A stretch of 64,000 nt of DNA. It comes from Geosiphon pyriformis (lineage: Eukaryota > Glomeromycota > Glomeromycetes > Archaeosporales > Geosiphonaceae). The notes beneath the pieces were generated by a model, which saw nothing but the letters and a program-made list of their open reading frames with translations, was not told where the DNA came from and searched no databases. Where the stretch lies: positions 26,466-90,465 of the forward strand of contig JAAOMT010000213.1 of the NCBI GenBank assembly GCA_016748015.1, in the 5' to 3' direction. Positions 32,345 through 43,500 of this stretch are shown one piece after another. The translations under genes and the position numbers were made by a program. The number at the start of each line of letters is the position of its first letter. Within the stretch, counting starts at the first letter, position 1.

Positions 32345-35300
32345 TTATACTTGATTTTTGTTGATTATTTGAGTCAGTATTACCACAACAGGCAACCAAT
32401 CAGGTTGTTTGTGATATTTATTGAGTTGTGTGCCATGAACAAGTCAATTATTAAAAATTGTTCTGGATTGATCTTGAAGAATATAAGAACCATTGTTCAA
32501 AACTTTGTTGACTATAAAGGGTCCTTTCCACCAGCTAGAGAATTTATCACCATAGACATTGTCTCTGTCTAAACAGTATTCTAATACCAAGTCACCAATA
32601 CTTAAAAAAAGTGTTTTATAGGTTTTCTTCTTTTTAAGCTTTTTTTGAAACTGTTTTATCTTTTTAAAAGCAACTATTTGTGCTTCTACCAATGAGTCAA
32701 GAATGGTATCAAGTCTTCTTTGCAAAATGTCTTTGTAATTTGCTATTGTGATCTCTTCAAAAGATATTGTCTCAATGTCAGTTTCTATTGGTAGAGTTGC
32801 TATGTGTCCATAGAGCAGATAAAAAGGTTCATAACTTGTTATGTCATGATTCACAGTTCTATAAGCAAACAAAGCTGAAGGCAGTACTTTGTCCCATAAG
32901 TTTGTTTCTTCACTTGTTTTGGCTAGAGTTTTACATAGTGTTCTATTAAAACATTCCACTAAGCCGTTTGTTTGGGGGTGATAAGGGGAGGAAAGTTTGT
33001 GACATATTCCCATTTTTCTACAAAGTTCTTCAACCAGTGTACTGAGAAAAGCTTTTCCTCTATCAAATAAAAGTTCTCTGGGCGAGCCATGATGCCAGAT
33101 GATATCTTCATAAATGAAATTGGCTATTGAAACTGCTGTTTGGTCTGAAGTGGCTCTTGCTTCTACCCATTTTGAAAGATAGTCAGTAGCTGTGATAATG
33201 TATCTGTTGCCATCAGGGGTTATTGTTAAGGGTCCAACAACATCTATACCAATCCTGTCAAATGGTTGGCCAACAGAGATTGGATGAATATCTTCTTTTC
33301 TATTGGGTTTTCCTCTTCTTTGGCAGGTATCACAGGTTTTAATGTACTCAGCAATGTCTTTTCTCAAGGTAGGCCATTAGAGTTTTCTGAATTGTTTTTG
33401 TTTTTCCAAAGTATCCAGCTAATGGATCAGTGTGCATGTTATAGATCACAATTTTTCTTTCTTCAAATCTTATGACTCTCTGGGGGTGGTTAGGATCTTT
33501 TCTGTTTCTTTTGTATAGTTGGTTCTGGCAGATCAAATAGAAATTTGATTGTTTGTGCAAATGTTCTTTACTGTCAATTGTATTCCAGTGGGTATTGTCC
33601 TTTACCCAAAAATTCCATTAAGGCAGAGTAGTTGTCCAAGTCCATTATCGTGTTTGGTTGTGAGAGAATTACTAATAATTAGGTTGGTTTGGTTTAAGAT
33701 AGTTGTACTGTTACTGAATGGTAAGTCTAGAGAGAGCATCAGCATTTTGATGATGTGCTCCTTTGTAATGTTGAATGTCATAGTCAAATTTATCCAAGTG
33801 GAGTATCCAGCGAGTTATTCTTTTATGTTTCAGCTTCTTTTTGTTGTATAACCAAACCAAAGCTTGGTGATCTGTTACCACCAAAAACTTTACCCCCAGG
33901 AGATACTTATCCCAGTAACTGGTAGCCCAGACTACTGCTAAGCATTCCTGCTCAGTAACTGAATAGTTCTGTTCTGCTGGTGTAAGGATTTTACTGGCAT
34001 ATGCTATTGCATGTTCCCTGCTATCTTTATCTTTTTGTGACAGGACAGCACCAAGTCCAAGAATAAAAGATTGATTCAGATTAGGTTGCTTGAGAATAGG
34101 TTCTGTAACCAATTTTTCTTTGAGAGTTTCAAATGCTTTCTGCTGATGTGTACCCCAGTGGTAATTAACATTTTTCTAAGTAGCTGATTGAGTGGAGAGG
34201 CAATTTTGGATAATAAGAAGCCAAACCAAGGAAAGAGCACAGTTCATGAACATTTATTGGTTGTCTAATGTTCTGGACTTTTTCAACCTTGGCTGGGTCA
34301 GGAAAGATTCCATCCTTTGTAATAAGATGGCCAAGAAATTGGGTTGATTGCCGTCCAAAGAAAGATTTGATTGAGTTTATCTTAAGGCCAGCATTTCTAA
34401 GGAGGTCAAAAACCTTTTGCAAATGTTCAAGATGTTCATCCCAGGTTTTTGAGTACACCATTATGTTATCCAAATAAACCAGAACAAAATTTTTTTTCAC
34501 TGATTCAAATACTTTGTCCATTAAGTGTTGAAAGGTGGGAGGAGCATTGGTGAGACCAAAAGGCATGACTGTGAATTCATAGATGCCATACTTGGTTATG
34601 AAGGCAGTTTTCTTCCAACTTTCTGGATCCATCTCTACTTGCCAAAATCCAGCAGTTAGATCAATGGTTGAGAAGAAAGCAGCATCCTTGAATTGATTTA
34701 ACATTGCATCAATTTTGGGAAGTGGGTACATGTCTCTTTTAGTGATGGCATTTAATTGGTAATAATTGACACAGAAGTGCAGAGTTCCATCTTTCTTGGA
34801 TACCATCACAACTGGGAAAGCCCATTCACTCTTGGTTTTTTGTATGAATCCAAGATCTTTCATTCGTTTTATTTCTTTTTTGATGAACTCATCATTGTGG
34901 CAATTGAATTGATATGGCTTTAGATGGATGGGGCAAGTTTCTCTGGTGGTAATGGTGTGTTGTATCACATGAGTTCGTCCAGGGGTATCACCTTCTTTTG
35001 AGATAACTGGGCTGTTTCTAGCCAGCAGATTTTCAATGTCTATTTTTCTTTCTTCTGGAGAGGGTTCTCTTTGTTCTACAACTAGTGATTGGATCTCAGG
35101 TGGTTCATTTTCAATTCTTCTCTAAGTATCAAACTGATTGGTTCCCAATCTTTGTAATAGATCAGGCATGATTTGCATTCATCACTTGGAGAATACAAGG
35201 GTTGGTTGCACCAGCACTGGGCACAAGAACCATGCCACCAATAACAGTACTTGGCTTTCTTGCCAGGTTTTTGGTCAAAGGTTCTTCTAAGGATATCATA

Positions 35301-36328
35301 GTAGGACCAGCAGATCAGCTTGTCATTCACAATGATTCCTTCTTTGTCAGCTTTGACATTGTCCAGTGGCTTGCCATTGCTGGTGAAGGTAGTATATGTA
35401 AGTTCAGTGGTTTCTTCTTGTTCCTCTTGTTCTTCTTCTTCATCACTCTCTTTATCATCTGATTCATCTGATTGTTCTTTTTCTTGATCCTGTTTGTTTG
35501 CTGGGAGAGTTGTCCAATGGTGGCATTTAACCACTATGGGCTTCTCACCACATCTGATGGTTAATTCACACAGTTCATAGTCAAGTAAGGCTTTTGCTTT
35601 CTTGAGCCACTCATTGCCAACAATGATGATGTATTCCTTTGCTTCAGAAACCTCCATATCAGTTTCAATGCTGATGCCATTGATGTGAACAGGAATAGAT
35701 TTGGCAATACCAAAACCTTTCTTTTTATTACCATGTACATTAGTCATAGGTCTGGTGGAAGGTTCGTCAATTTTTCTGCCAATTGCTTCTAAGAAATGTT
35801 TGGCAATAACACTCACAGATAATCCACTGTCTAGGATCAAGTCAATGAAATAACCAGCCACTTGGGCTTTGCAAATTAAAGGGGCAATGTTGCTGTTGTC
35901 AGCAAGTCCAGCTTGACGAGGGCATTTGTTGGTTTTTGGTATTTTCTTCTTAAGGATCAGAGATCTTTTCTAAACTGTGGATGAGTCATTAGCTGGCCAA
36001 AGGTAATATGTGCTGGGGTTTTCATGAAATCTTTAACAACAGAATAAGGTCCAGATTTTTGTACTATTTCTGGGGGTTCTAACTTTGGAGGATTCTTAAA
36101 AACTTTAGCCTTTGGTGGCTCATTATTATCAGCAGTTGATGTGGATGGTTTGTTTGGATCCAAAACAAAATCAACTTTGGCTTTCTTTTTCTTCCTTATT
36201 GATTCTGTGGTGTTAATTGCTAGTTCATCCATGTTATGGTCATCATCAGTTAAGTTAAAGGCGTAAAAAGGGTTTTTTTCTGGTTGGCTTGCACTCTCAC
36301 CCTTTGGAGGTGCGCCTACCAGTTTAAA
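32345..36328 (-). pseudogene. C3 pol: protease, RT, RNase H, integrase
   Basis: Reads in the -1 frame from gag. Linker with 'STRKKKKAKVDFVLDP'-type sequence (36232-35957). Protease (35861-35082): 'LILDSGLSVSVIAKHFLE', followed by an acidic Glu/Asp hinge and a Cys/Trp-rich stretch. RT (34968-34165): 'VSKKDGTLHFCVNY', 'FSTIDLTAGFWQVEM', catalytic box Y-L-D-N where C5 has Y-L-D-D. RNase H (34112-33711): the first catalytic Asp block is deleted ('NQSFILGLGAVLSQKD'), but 'TEQECLAVVWATSYWDK' and 'NADALSRL' remain. Integrase (about 33645-32444): 'CDTCQRR', 'DRIGIDVVGP', 'ATDYLSKWVEA', 'DRGKAF', 'TNGLVECFNRTL', then GPF 'WWKGPFIVNKVL'. Several stops and frameshifts; inactive. Confidence 0.85.
36291..36328 (-). 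promoter_or_regulatory. C3 gag/pol -1 frameshift signal
   Basis: Sense order: slippery TTTAAAC (36322-36328, read T-TTA-AAC in the gag frame), TGG, gag stop TAG (36316-36318), 8 nt spacer in all, then GCACCTC (36307-36313) pairing with GAG-A-GTGC (36291-36298) across an 8 nt loop. This is the arrangement used for -1 programmed frameshifting. Confidence 0.8.
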
Positions 36329-37847
36329 GACTGATAAACAGTGGCTTCAACTAGGGGATTCTCTCCAAAGAAATTGATATTGGCATGATTAGGTCTTTGA
36401 TTGGGGGCGTTGTTGTTAATGGTTCTGTTGTTTTAGTTATCATTGTTTCTGGGAGCTGGAGAGGGTAAAGGAAGATTGTTGCAATCTCTTGAAAAATGTC
36501 CAGTTAATCCACAGCTATAGCACACAGGTGGGCCACAATTTTGTTGTCTTTGATAAGGTAGTTACTGAGGCTGATTGAAATGTGGGTCTTTGGGATTGCT
36601 GATTATCTCTGACTGCTTGGGCTAATGGTTCTAATAGCCAAGCAAGATTTGCTGTGAGTCTATCTATCAACTGTTCATTTGGGTCTTGAGTTTGAGCAGC
36701 AAAAGAAGTAGCAGCCATTTGGGGAGCAGGAGCCATAACAGGAGCAGGAGCAAAAACTGGAAGTGTGGATCCCAAGTGCATTCTTTGGTTGTCTTCAATT
36801 TTTTGGGCAAGTTCAATGGTCATGTTCATTGTAGGATTATCTTTTAGAGCCAAGAGAGGCCAAAGAGCATAGGATAAGTTGGTTTTCAATCTTTTTGTAA
36901 AGGAAAGAATCTTTTGTTCTTCTGTCCAGTTTCTTCCAGAGTCCACTTGTTTGATTAACTTTCTGATTGCTTTGGCATATTCAGTTACTACTTCTCCTGG
37001 ACCTTGAGTTCTTCTTTCCAATTCCATGCACCACTTGGATATCAAGATTGGGGTTCTGAACTTGTTTTCAAACTGGGTTGTTGTTTTCTCCAGCATTTGC
37101 TGGCATCCATCTAATGATTCTTTGATGGGCATTGGCATCAGTTTCCTGTGAGAACCAGGTGGCAGGGGAGCCTTGAAGGTAGCCACCAACAATTTGAAAC
37201 TTGTACTCATCATTGTATTGGTTAGCTGTAGCAGCTCTCTCAAAGTCATCCAACCATTCAATTGGATCTTGTGCATCACCTTTAAATAATGGTAGTGGAG
37301 TGTTGTTTCTTCACCCCAAGGCAGTTTGTATACCTTGAAGAGCAGCCAAGATGTTTGCTTGCATTGGATCTTGGGCCATTGGTTCAAGAGTTACTGTTTG
37401 TGTGGAGTGCTCTGATTCACTTGAGAAAATATCAAAAATAGGGGCAGTTTGGTAACTTTCTTCTTCTGTTTCAAAGGGGTTTTCACCTAGTTGGTGAGCA
37501 GCAATCCAAATATGGATTTGGTGATTCAGATATTCGAAATCAGGGGGCTGTTGTTCAAAGGTTGTGAAGTATAAGAGCTGATTGATGCTGGTATTTCTTT
37601 CTTCAAAATTGTCTTCAAAATAAGCTTGATCAAAATAATAGATGGTATAAGCTGTGTAGGTTTCAGCTGAATGCTTGTTTAAGAACCAGTTCCAAAAGTC
37701 TTGGAATTGTCTGCTGGATTGTTCTTCAATAGGGAAACAGATCAAGCAGGAGGGCAGAGGATTGAGTTTAATAAACTCTAGATCGTTTCTGTTGTGTACT
37801 GCAAAGTGTTCTTCTGATTGCTGTGGCAAGTATGAATAATCACCCAT
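36316..37847 (-). pseudogene. C3 gag, one stop and one frameshift
   Basis: Particle protein. ATG 37847 opens 'MGDYSYLPQQSEEHF'; open to a TGA at 37311 (CGA in the homologous C4 position, a CpG transition). The capsid-like part follows ('LDDFERAATANQYNDEYKFQ', 'GSPATWFSQETD'), shifts frame near 37070, and is open again 37387-36515 in overlapping frames with 'ISKWCMELERRTQGPGEVV'. The CCHC knuckle ('CYSCGLTGHFSRDC', near 36500) and an Asn/Pro-rich end 'VYQSLNW' precede the TAG. Roughly 500 codons when whole. Confidence 0.8.
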
Positions 37848-37874
37848 ACAATGAGGAAATAAGTGAATTTTGAC

Positions 37875-37893
37875 AACCTCACAGGGAGCACCA
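37875..37893 (-). promoter_or_regulatory. C3 primer-binding site
   Basis: TGGTGCTCCCTGTGAGGTT begins 6 nt inside the 5' LTR end. The TGG start (pairing with CCA) and a 5 bp block that would be the T-stem fit a tRNA 3' end whose acceptor stem starts GCUCCCU. The same site is in C4 (42806-42824), C5 (52429-52447) and C6 (62208-62226). I cannot name the tRNA. Confidence 0.65.
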
Positions 37894-37899
37894 CTTTTA

Positions 37900-38540
37900 T
37901 GTTACAGGTTGGAGTAACAAGCTAATGGATAGTAAGAGAGAACAGGATTGTAGGGTGATGGAAATAATCAAAGGGGAATTCAACTTTAAAGAGTGAATTG
38001 AATGAGTATGGATTCAATGTACAAGATCAGTCTCATAAAATATCTCAGTCACTATTCTTTTCAAAGGTAACTGGAAAATCTGAAGGTAGAGGAATAGTCC
38101 GTACTGTCAACAATTGATCACCACTAGTATAATTCTATGCTTTACATTGGCATTCTTAGAATTCAATATCAGGTATCAACTTGTGCTTTTCAGTCATGTT
38201 TATTCAAATAATCTTCAAATGCTACAATTATATACATCAGGAAAAGACCAACAAGTAATCTTTTATCTTTAAAATGTTCAGATACTTGAAGGTAGAGAAA
38301 GGGAAATTAACAATAAGAGAAGGATTGAGATGAAAGTTGTTATTTTATTTATTCTTGATTATTCAGATGCTTGTTATTACATGCATTTCTACAGCTAAGA
38401 GATTCATTGCTTATATAGCTATCAAAAGTGGTCAATGATCAGGTCAATGATCACTTTCTAAAAATAGTGTGGCTAATCATATGTCATCAGTGGCTAATAC
38501 ATGTGATAATTAATAAGAAGTATAGGTCTCAACCATAACA
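37900..38540 (-). repeat. C3 5' LTR
   Basis: Sense TGTTATGG..CCTGTAACA, with two 12 bp U3 units and TATATAAG just downstream. Differs from the 3' LTR by scattered substitutions plus the one repeat unit. Confidence 0.9.
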
Positions 38541-38912
38541 GTATCAATGATTTGCGAAGATCTTTTCTGAACTGTGGATGGGTCATCAGTTGGCCAAATG
38601 TAATGTGTGCTGGGGTTTCCATAAGATCTTTAACAACAGAATAGAGTTCGGATTTTTGTACAATTTCTGGGGGTTCCAACTTTGGAGAATTTTTAAAAAC
38701 CTTAGCCTTTGGTGGCTCATTGTTATTAGCAGATGATTTAGATGCTTTGTTTGGGTCCAAGACGAAATCAACCTTGGCTTTTTTCTTCTTTCTGGTTGAT
38801 TCAGAGGTGTTGATTGCTAGTTCATCCATATTATGATCATCATCAGTTAGGTTAAAAGCATAAAAGGGGTTTTCTTCTGGTTGGCTTGCACTCTCACCCT
38901 TTGAAGGTGCAC
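38541..38912 (-). pseudogene. C4 pol N-terminal linker
   Basis: Begins after the frameshift site with 'GAPSKGESASQPEENPFYAF' and continues 'MDELAINTSESTRKKKKAKVDFVLD' to 'AHITFGQLMTHPQFRKDLRKSL' (open 38829-38541). It is a basic, Pro-rich segment that precedes the aspartic protease in C3 and C5. It is truncated before the DSG motif by the C3 LTR. Confidence 0.75.
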
Positions 38913-39699
38913 CTACCAGTTTAAAGGCTGGTAAACAGTAGCTTTAACTAAGAAATCCTCTCCAAAAAAATTGATGTTGGGATGATTGGGTCTTTGATTG
39001 AGAACATTATTATTGTTGGGTCTGTTATTCTGGGTGTCATTATTTCTGGGAGCTGGAAAAGGCAATAGAGGGTTGTTACAGTCTCTGGAAAAGTGTCCAG
39101 TTAGTCCACAGTGATAGCACACAGGTGAGCCATGATTTTGTTGTCTTTGATATGGTAGTTGCTGGGGCTGATTGAAGCAGGGTTCAAATCTGGGTCTTTG
39201 GGGTTGCTGGTTGTTTCTGACTGCTTGGGCTAATGGTTCTAATAGCCAGGCAAGATTAGCTGTAAGTCTATCTATTAACTGTTCATTTGGGTCTTGAGTT
39301 TGGGCAGCAAAAAAGGTAGCAGCCATTTGGGGAGCAGGAGCCATAACAAGAACAGGAGCAAAAACTGGAAGTGTGGATCTTAGGTGCATCCTTTGATTGT
39401 CTTCTATTCTCTAAGCAAGTTCAATGGCCATATCCATTGTGGGATTATCTTTCAAGGCCAGGAGGGGCTAAAGAGCATATGATAGATCAGTTCTCAGTCC
39501 TTTTGTGAAGGAATGTATTTTCTGCTCTTCTGTCCAATTTCTTCCAGTCTACCTGTTTAATGAGTTTTCTTATTGCTTTGGCATATTCTGTTACAACCTC
39601 ACCAGGGCCTTGAGTTCTTCTGAGGGTTCTAAATTTTGTTTCAAACTGGGTAGTGAAAGAGGTGTTGTCTTTTCAAAAACTCTTTCTCTCCTAAATTTC

Positions 39700-41870
39700 A
39701 TGACCACAAATAGAGTTAAGAGTAAAAAAATTGCAAACGTTACTTTTCCTATAGTAACTAATAAAGTTTCAACACGAGAGAGTCTCTTTGTTATTGAAGC
39801 AGCTAGACAAAACATTCTGGCAACATTTCCTTTAAAAAATAATAGTAATAAGCTGCTTTTAGCGGCTTCTGGTTCATTTTCTTCTCCTTTGGCTGGAAGT
39901 TCTTCTCCAGTCAAAGTTCCTTCAAAAAGGCACACTCGGGTTAGTCCTAGTGTTGTCTCTACCACTTTAAAGAGCCCAAAGATTTTTAATAACAGACCAG
40001 TCAACAAGTTGGTCTTTCCTGCTTTCACCACTCCCACTACTACTTCTACTACTACTGCTTCACAAATGGCCACAAAAGCGAAAAATCCCAAAAAACAGTA
40101 GCAGACAGTCGCAACTGCTATGGTCACACTGAACCCCTTTGTGGTTCCAGATGAGATCTTCAGTAAGATCTTCACAGCAGCAGCCAGCCCTATTTCTGAT
40201 ATGGATGGCAACAGCAGCAGCATATCTCCCAAGATGGGCCAAGATCAACCACTGGCTGTGTTGCCTGATGTGGTACTCTCCAGCAGATCATCACCAATCC
40301 CAGTAGCAAAACAGTCCATCAATCCAGATGATCTCAAAGATTGGGCTGATCAGATGGAAATGGAATCAACTGTTCCCCCCCCCAGTTTCTGGTGCATCTG
40401 ATGCTGGTGCTTGGGTGAATGTGAATGGACATTAAAGGTTTTTTGGTTGGGTGGCCTCCAATCTTGTATCTGGTGCTACATTTAAGATCAAGATGGCTTT
40501 GCTCAGTTCTTTGTTTCAGTTGCTGCCTGGTTGTATTGGGCTTAAATCAGTTTCATGAGATGCTGTCAAGTTGTTCTGTGTGGAATTTGCATTTCAGGAG
40601 TGTCTAAATGGTGCTACCAAGGTGGCCATTGGTGATGAGGTTTTTTTGACCACTCTTAAGATTGTACGGTCTTCAGGAGTGGCCTCTGTTTCTTACCCTT
40701 CTTTGTCAGTTGCACTGTGTGATGTACTCTTGGGTGCCTTTTCTGATGACATCAAATCTGCTCTTGGCATTTTTGGTGTTGTCACTTCTGTTAAGTTGAA
40801 GCCTGCTGGCTTATGGCAATATGCTGTGGTTAATTTTAAGGACACTTTTTCTGCTGCTGCTGCTCTCTCTAACTGGTCTGTGTTGGTCAGAAAAGATAGT
40901 GTTAGGATTCTTCCCATTGCCAACCAAAAGGAGGTTATCTCCTCAAGAGATGCTTTCAAAGCTAAGCTGGTTAATCTTCCATTTGGCTGTACTGCATTTA
41001 AGATAAGTAATCTGGTCTTCCAAGTTGGTAGCCATACGTGTTTCATTCTCCACTCCTCTGATTCTTATCAACATCAATGCTTTGCAGTGGTGACCTTTGG
41101 TTCCTTGGAATCTTTGAATGCTGCTGTTTCAAAAACTGGTACCTTACGTGGCTTCTAATTCTGCTGGTGGTCCCATCATTTTCAAGTTGTCATCCCTTGT
41201 TGGAGCTAAATCTTATGCCAAAGCTGCCACCTCTGTGGTTCCTCCTGTTGCTGCTGCTGCTGATATGGGTCTGGCTTTCAGTACCTCCTCCAAAGTTGTG
41301 GTGCCGCTGTTGCCGGTTGCCTCCTCTGGTTCAGATGTTGCTGTTAATGCTAGATTGGCTTCTCTGGAAACCCAACTTAGTGAATTGTCTTTGTTGATCA
41401 AATCTATAGTTGAGCCTGTGGGTTCTTTGGTTGCATTGGTTACTATGTTATTGTCTACTCCACCAGTTGTGGCAGAGGCAATAAAGGAAAGTGTGATTGG
41501 ATTGGGAAACCAAATTAAGGCTGTTCGTGCTGTGGCTTTTGTGGTGCAAAAGAAAGTGGGGGCCCTCAAGTTGAGGAGTGGGAAAGTACACCATAACATA
41601 TCTGATGATGAAGACATGGATGATGATGATGATGATAATGATGATAATGATGGTAATGTTAAAGATTTTTCGGTCTATGATGATACATTTGATGTGATGA
41701 TGGAGTTATGGGAGGTTCAATCCTCTAATATCAAGTCCGATCCAGATCAGACTGCTAAGTGGATGAGCAGTCTTGTTAAGAGTAGTCATGAACTTGTATG
41801 CAATATGGGTAAGATGTATGAATTAGATATGTTTGATACATTAGGTAGCAAAGGTAGTACTAGCATGTAG
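39700..41870 (+). pseudogene. ORF1 of half-LINE A8, zinc knuckle deleted
   Basis: ATG 39700 ('MTTNRVKSKK'). In-frame TAG at 40099-40101, at the same codon as in A5. A 9-C run at about 40376-40384 (8 in A5 and A12) shifts the frame. The RRM-like domain is open in 40571-41158. About 120 bp covering the CCHC knuckle is missing at about 41150 (the sequence jumps from 'TGTLRG' to 'SNSAGGPIIFK'). The C-terminal 250 codons (41118-41870) are open and include a short Asp tract and the conserved end 'LGSKGSTSM'-stop. Confidence 0.85.
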
Positions 41871-42007
41871 TTAGGGCTTTCTGCTTGTGGTTAGCCGCAT
41901 CTTGTAATATGTATTATTGGGTGAGCTGGCTTTATGAAACTGCCACATTACTGTGGAATAACTAATAAATGACTGGCGTGGCTATATGTTAACAAAAAAA
42001 AAAAAAA
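41858..42007 (+). other. Family A 3' tail and poly(A)
   Basis: ACTAGCATGTAGTTAGG, GTGGTTAGCC, CATCTTGTAAT, TTATTGGGTGAG, TGGCTTTATGAAA, CTAATAAA and GGCGTGGCTA in order, then TATGTTAAC and 13 A. All but the last segment align with the family B LINE tail at 29325-29457. Confidence 0.85.
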
Positions 42008-42830
42008 GGTGTTGTCTTTTCCAGCATTTGCTAATGCCCATTTAATAATTCTTTGCTGAGCATTGGCATTGGTTTTTTGTGAGAGCCAAGTAGCAGGAAA
42101 GCCTTGGAGGTAGCCACCAACAATTTGGAACTTGTATTCATTATCATATTGGTTTGCTGTGGCAGCTCTCTCAAAATCATCCAGCCATTTGATAGGATCT
42201 TGGGCATCATCTCTGAATAATGGTAATGGGGTGTTGTTTTTTCGCCTTACAGCAGTCTGTATACTTTGGAGGGCAATCAGAATGTTTTGTTGCAGAGAGT
42301 CTTAAGCCATTGGTTCAGGTGTAATTGTTTGTGTGAAGTGTTCTGATTCACTTGAAAAGAGATCAAAAACAGGAGCAGTTTGATAGCTTTCTTCTTCTGT
42401 TTTAAGAGGAGTTTTTGTTGATTGATGAGCAGCAATCCAAATGTAGATTTGATGATTCAGATATTCAAAATCAGGGGGCTGTTGTTCAAAGGTTGTAGAA
42501 TATAAGAGCTGATTGATACTGTTGTTTCTTCCTTCAAAGTCGTCTTCAAAATAAGCTTGGTCAAAGTAATAGATTGTATAAGCTGTGTAAGTTTTAGCTG
42601 AATGCTCATTCAGAAACCAGTTCCAAAAGTCTTGGAATTGTCTGCTGGATTGTTTTTTAATGGAAAAGCAAATCAAGCAGAAGAGCAAAGAATTGAGTTC
42701 AATAAAGTCTAGATTGTTTTTGTTGTGTGCTTTAAAGTGTTCTTTTGATTGTTGTGGCAGGTATGAATAATCACCCATACAATAGAAAACAAAGTAGATT
42801 TTGACAACTTCACAGGGAGCACCACTTTTA

Positions 42831-43498
42831 TGTTATGGATTGGAGTAACAAGCTAATGAATAGCAAGGGAGAACAGGATTGTAGGGTGATAAAAATAATC
42901 AAAGGGAATTCAACTTCAAAGAGTGAATTGAATGAATAGGAATTCAATGTGTGAGATCAGTCTCATAAAATATCTCAGTTGCTATTTTTTTCAAAAGGTA
43001 ACTGGGGAATCTGAAGATAGAGGGATAGTCTGTACTGTCAACAAATAATTATGCCTGGTATAATTCTATGTCTCAAGTCGGCACTCTTAGAATTCAATAT
43101 CAGGTATCAAATGTACTCTTCAGTCATGTTTTATTCAATAATCTTCAAATGCTGCACTTATATGTTTCAAGAAAAGGATAGGAAATAACTAACAAGTAAT
43201 CTTTTATCTTTAAGATGTTCAGATACTTGAAAGTAGGGAAAGAGAAATTAGCGATAAGAGAGAGATTGAGATGAAAGTTGTTATTTTATTTATTTATTTC
43301 TTTTAATTCTTACATGCCTTTCTACAGCTAAGAAATTCATCACTTATATAGCTGTCAAAAGTGGTCAATAATCAGGTCAATGACTAGGTTAATGATCAGG
43401 TCAATGATCACTTACTAAAAATAGAGTGGCTAATTTATGTAATATCAATAGCTAATACATGTGATAACTAATAAGAAGTATAAGTTTCAACCATAACA
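42831..43498 (-). repeat. C4 5' LTR
   Basis: Sense TGTTATGG..ATCCATAACA; four U3 12 bp units, some diverged; TATATAAGTGATGA promoter core near 43345. It is followed at a 2 bp distance by an LTR fragment in the opposite orientation. Confidence 0.9.
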
Positions 43499-43500
43499 AT

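Larger units (their letters stand above)
31048..38540 (-). mobile_element. Ty3/gypsy family C copy C3, complete
   Basis: Two similar LTRs (629 and 641 bp, the difference being one 12 bp U3 repeat unit), a primer site, gag, protease, RT, RNase H, integrase, ORF3 and polypurine tract, all on the minus strand. Gene order PR-RT-RH-IN and the GPF motif after the integrase place it with Ty3/gypsy. The flanks do not match: the 3' LTR sits in half-LINE A7 (next 4 nt in sense CTAT) and the 5' LTR in the protease region of C4 (preceding 4 nt in sense ATAC). The element therefore has chimeric ends. Confidence 0.9.
39675..42007 (+). mobile_element. Half-LINE family A copy A8, full length with poly(A)
   Basis: Flanked by a perfect 14 bp TSD GGTGTTGTCTTTTC (39661-39674 and 42008-42021) within C4 gag. 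At 2,333 bp it defines the family: 25 nt leader, ORF1, ~130 bp tail and a 13-nt A-run. It encodes no enzyme. It gives the cleanest view of the element boundaries. Confidence 0.95.
38913..42778 (-). pseudogene. C4 gag, interrupted by half-LINE A8
   Basis: N-terminal 158 codons open at 42778-42302 ('MGDYSYLPQQSKEHFKAHN'). The capsid-like part 42301-42022 and 39674-39420 carries stops. The 158-codon C-terminal piece 39389-38913 is open and has a clean CCHC knuckle 'CYHCGLTGHFSRDC' (near 39105) followed by an Asn-rich tail and 'VYQPLNW'-stop. Slippery TTTAAAC at 38919-38925. The A8 target site is in the codons for 'NTSFTTQF'. Confidence 0.8.
38541..43498 (-). mobile_element. Ty3/gypsy family C copy C4, 5' part, split by half-LINE A8
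   Basis: 5' LTR (42831-43498), primer site, gag and the first codons of pol on the minus strand. Half-LINE A8 is inserted in gag between 39674 and 42022. The element is lost downstream of the protease linker at 38541, where the C3 5' LTR begins. Confidence 0.85.

Noticed and set aside
39505-39699. N-terminal extension of A8 ORF1 upstream of 39700
   Set aside because: This sequence is antisense C4 gag before the TSD; the element starts at 39675 and the family ATG is 39700.
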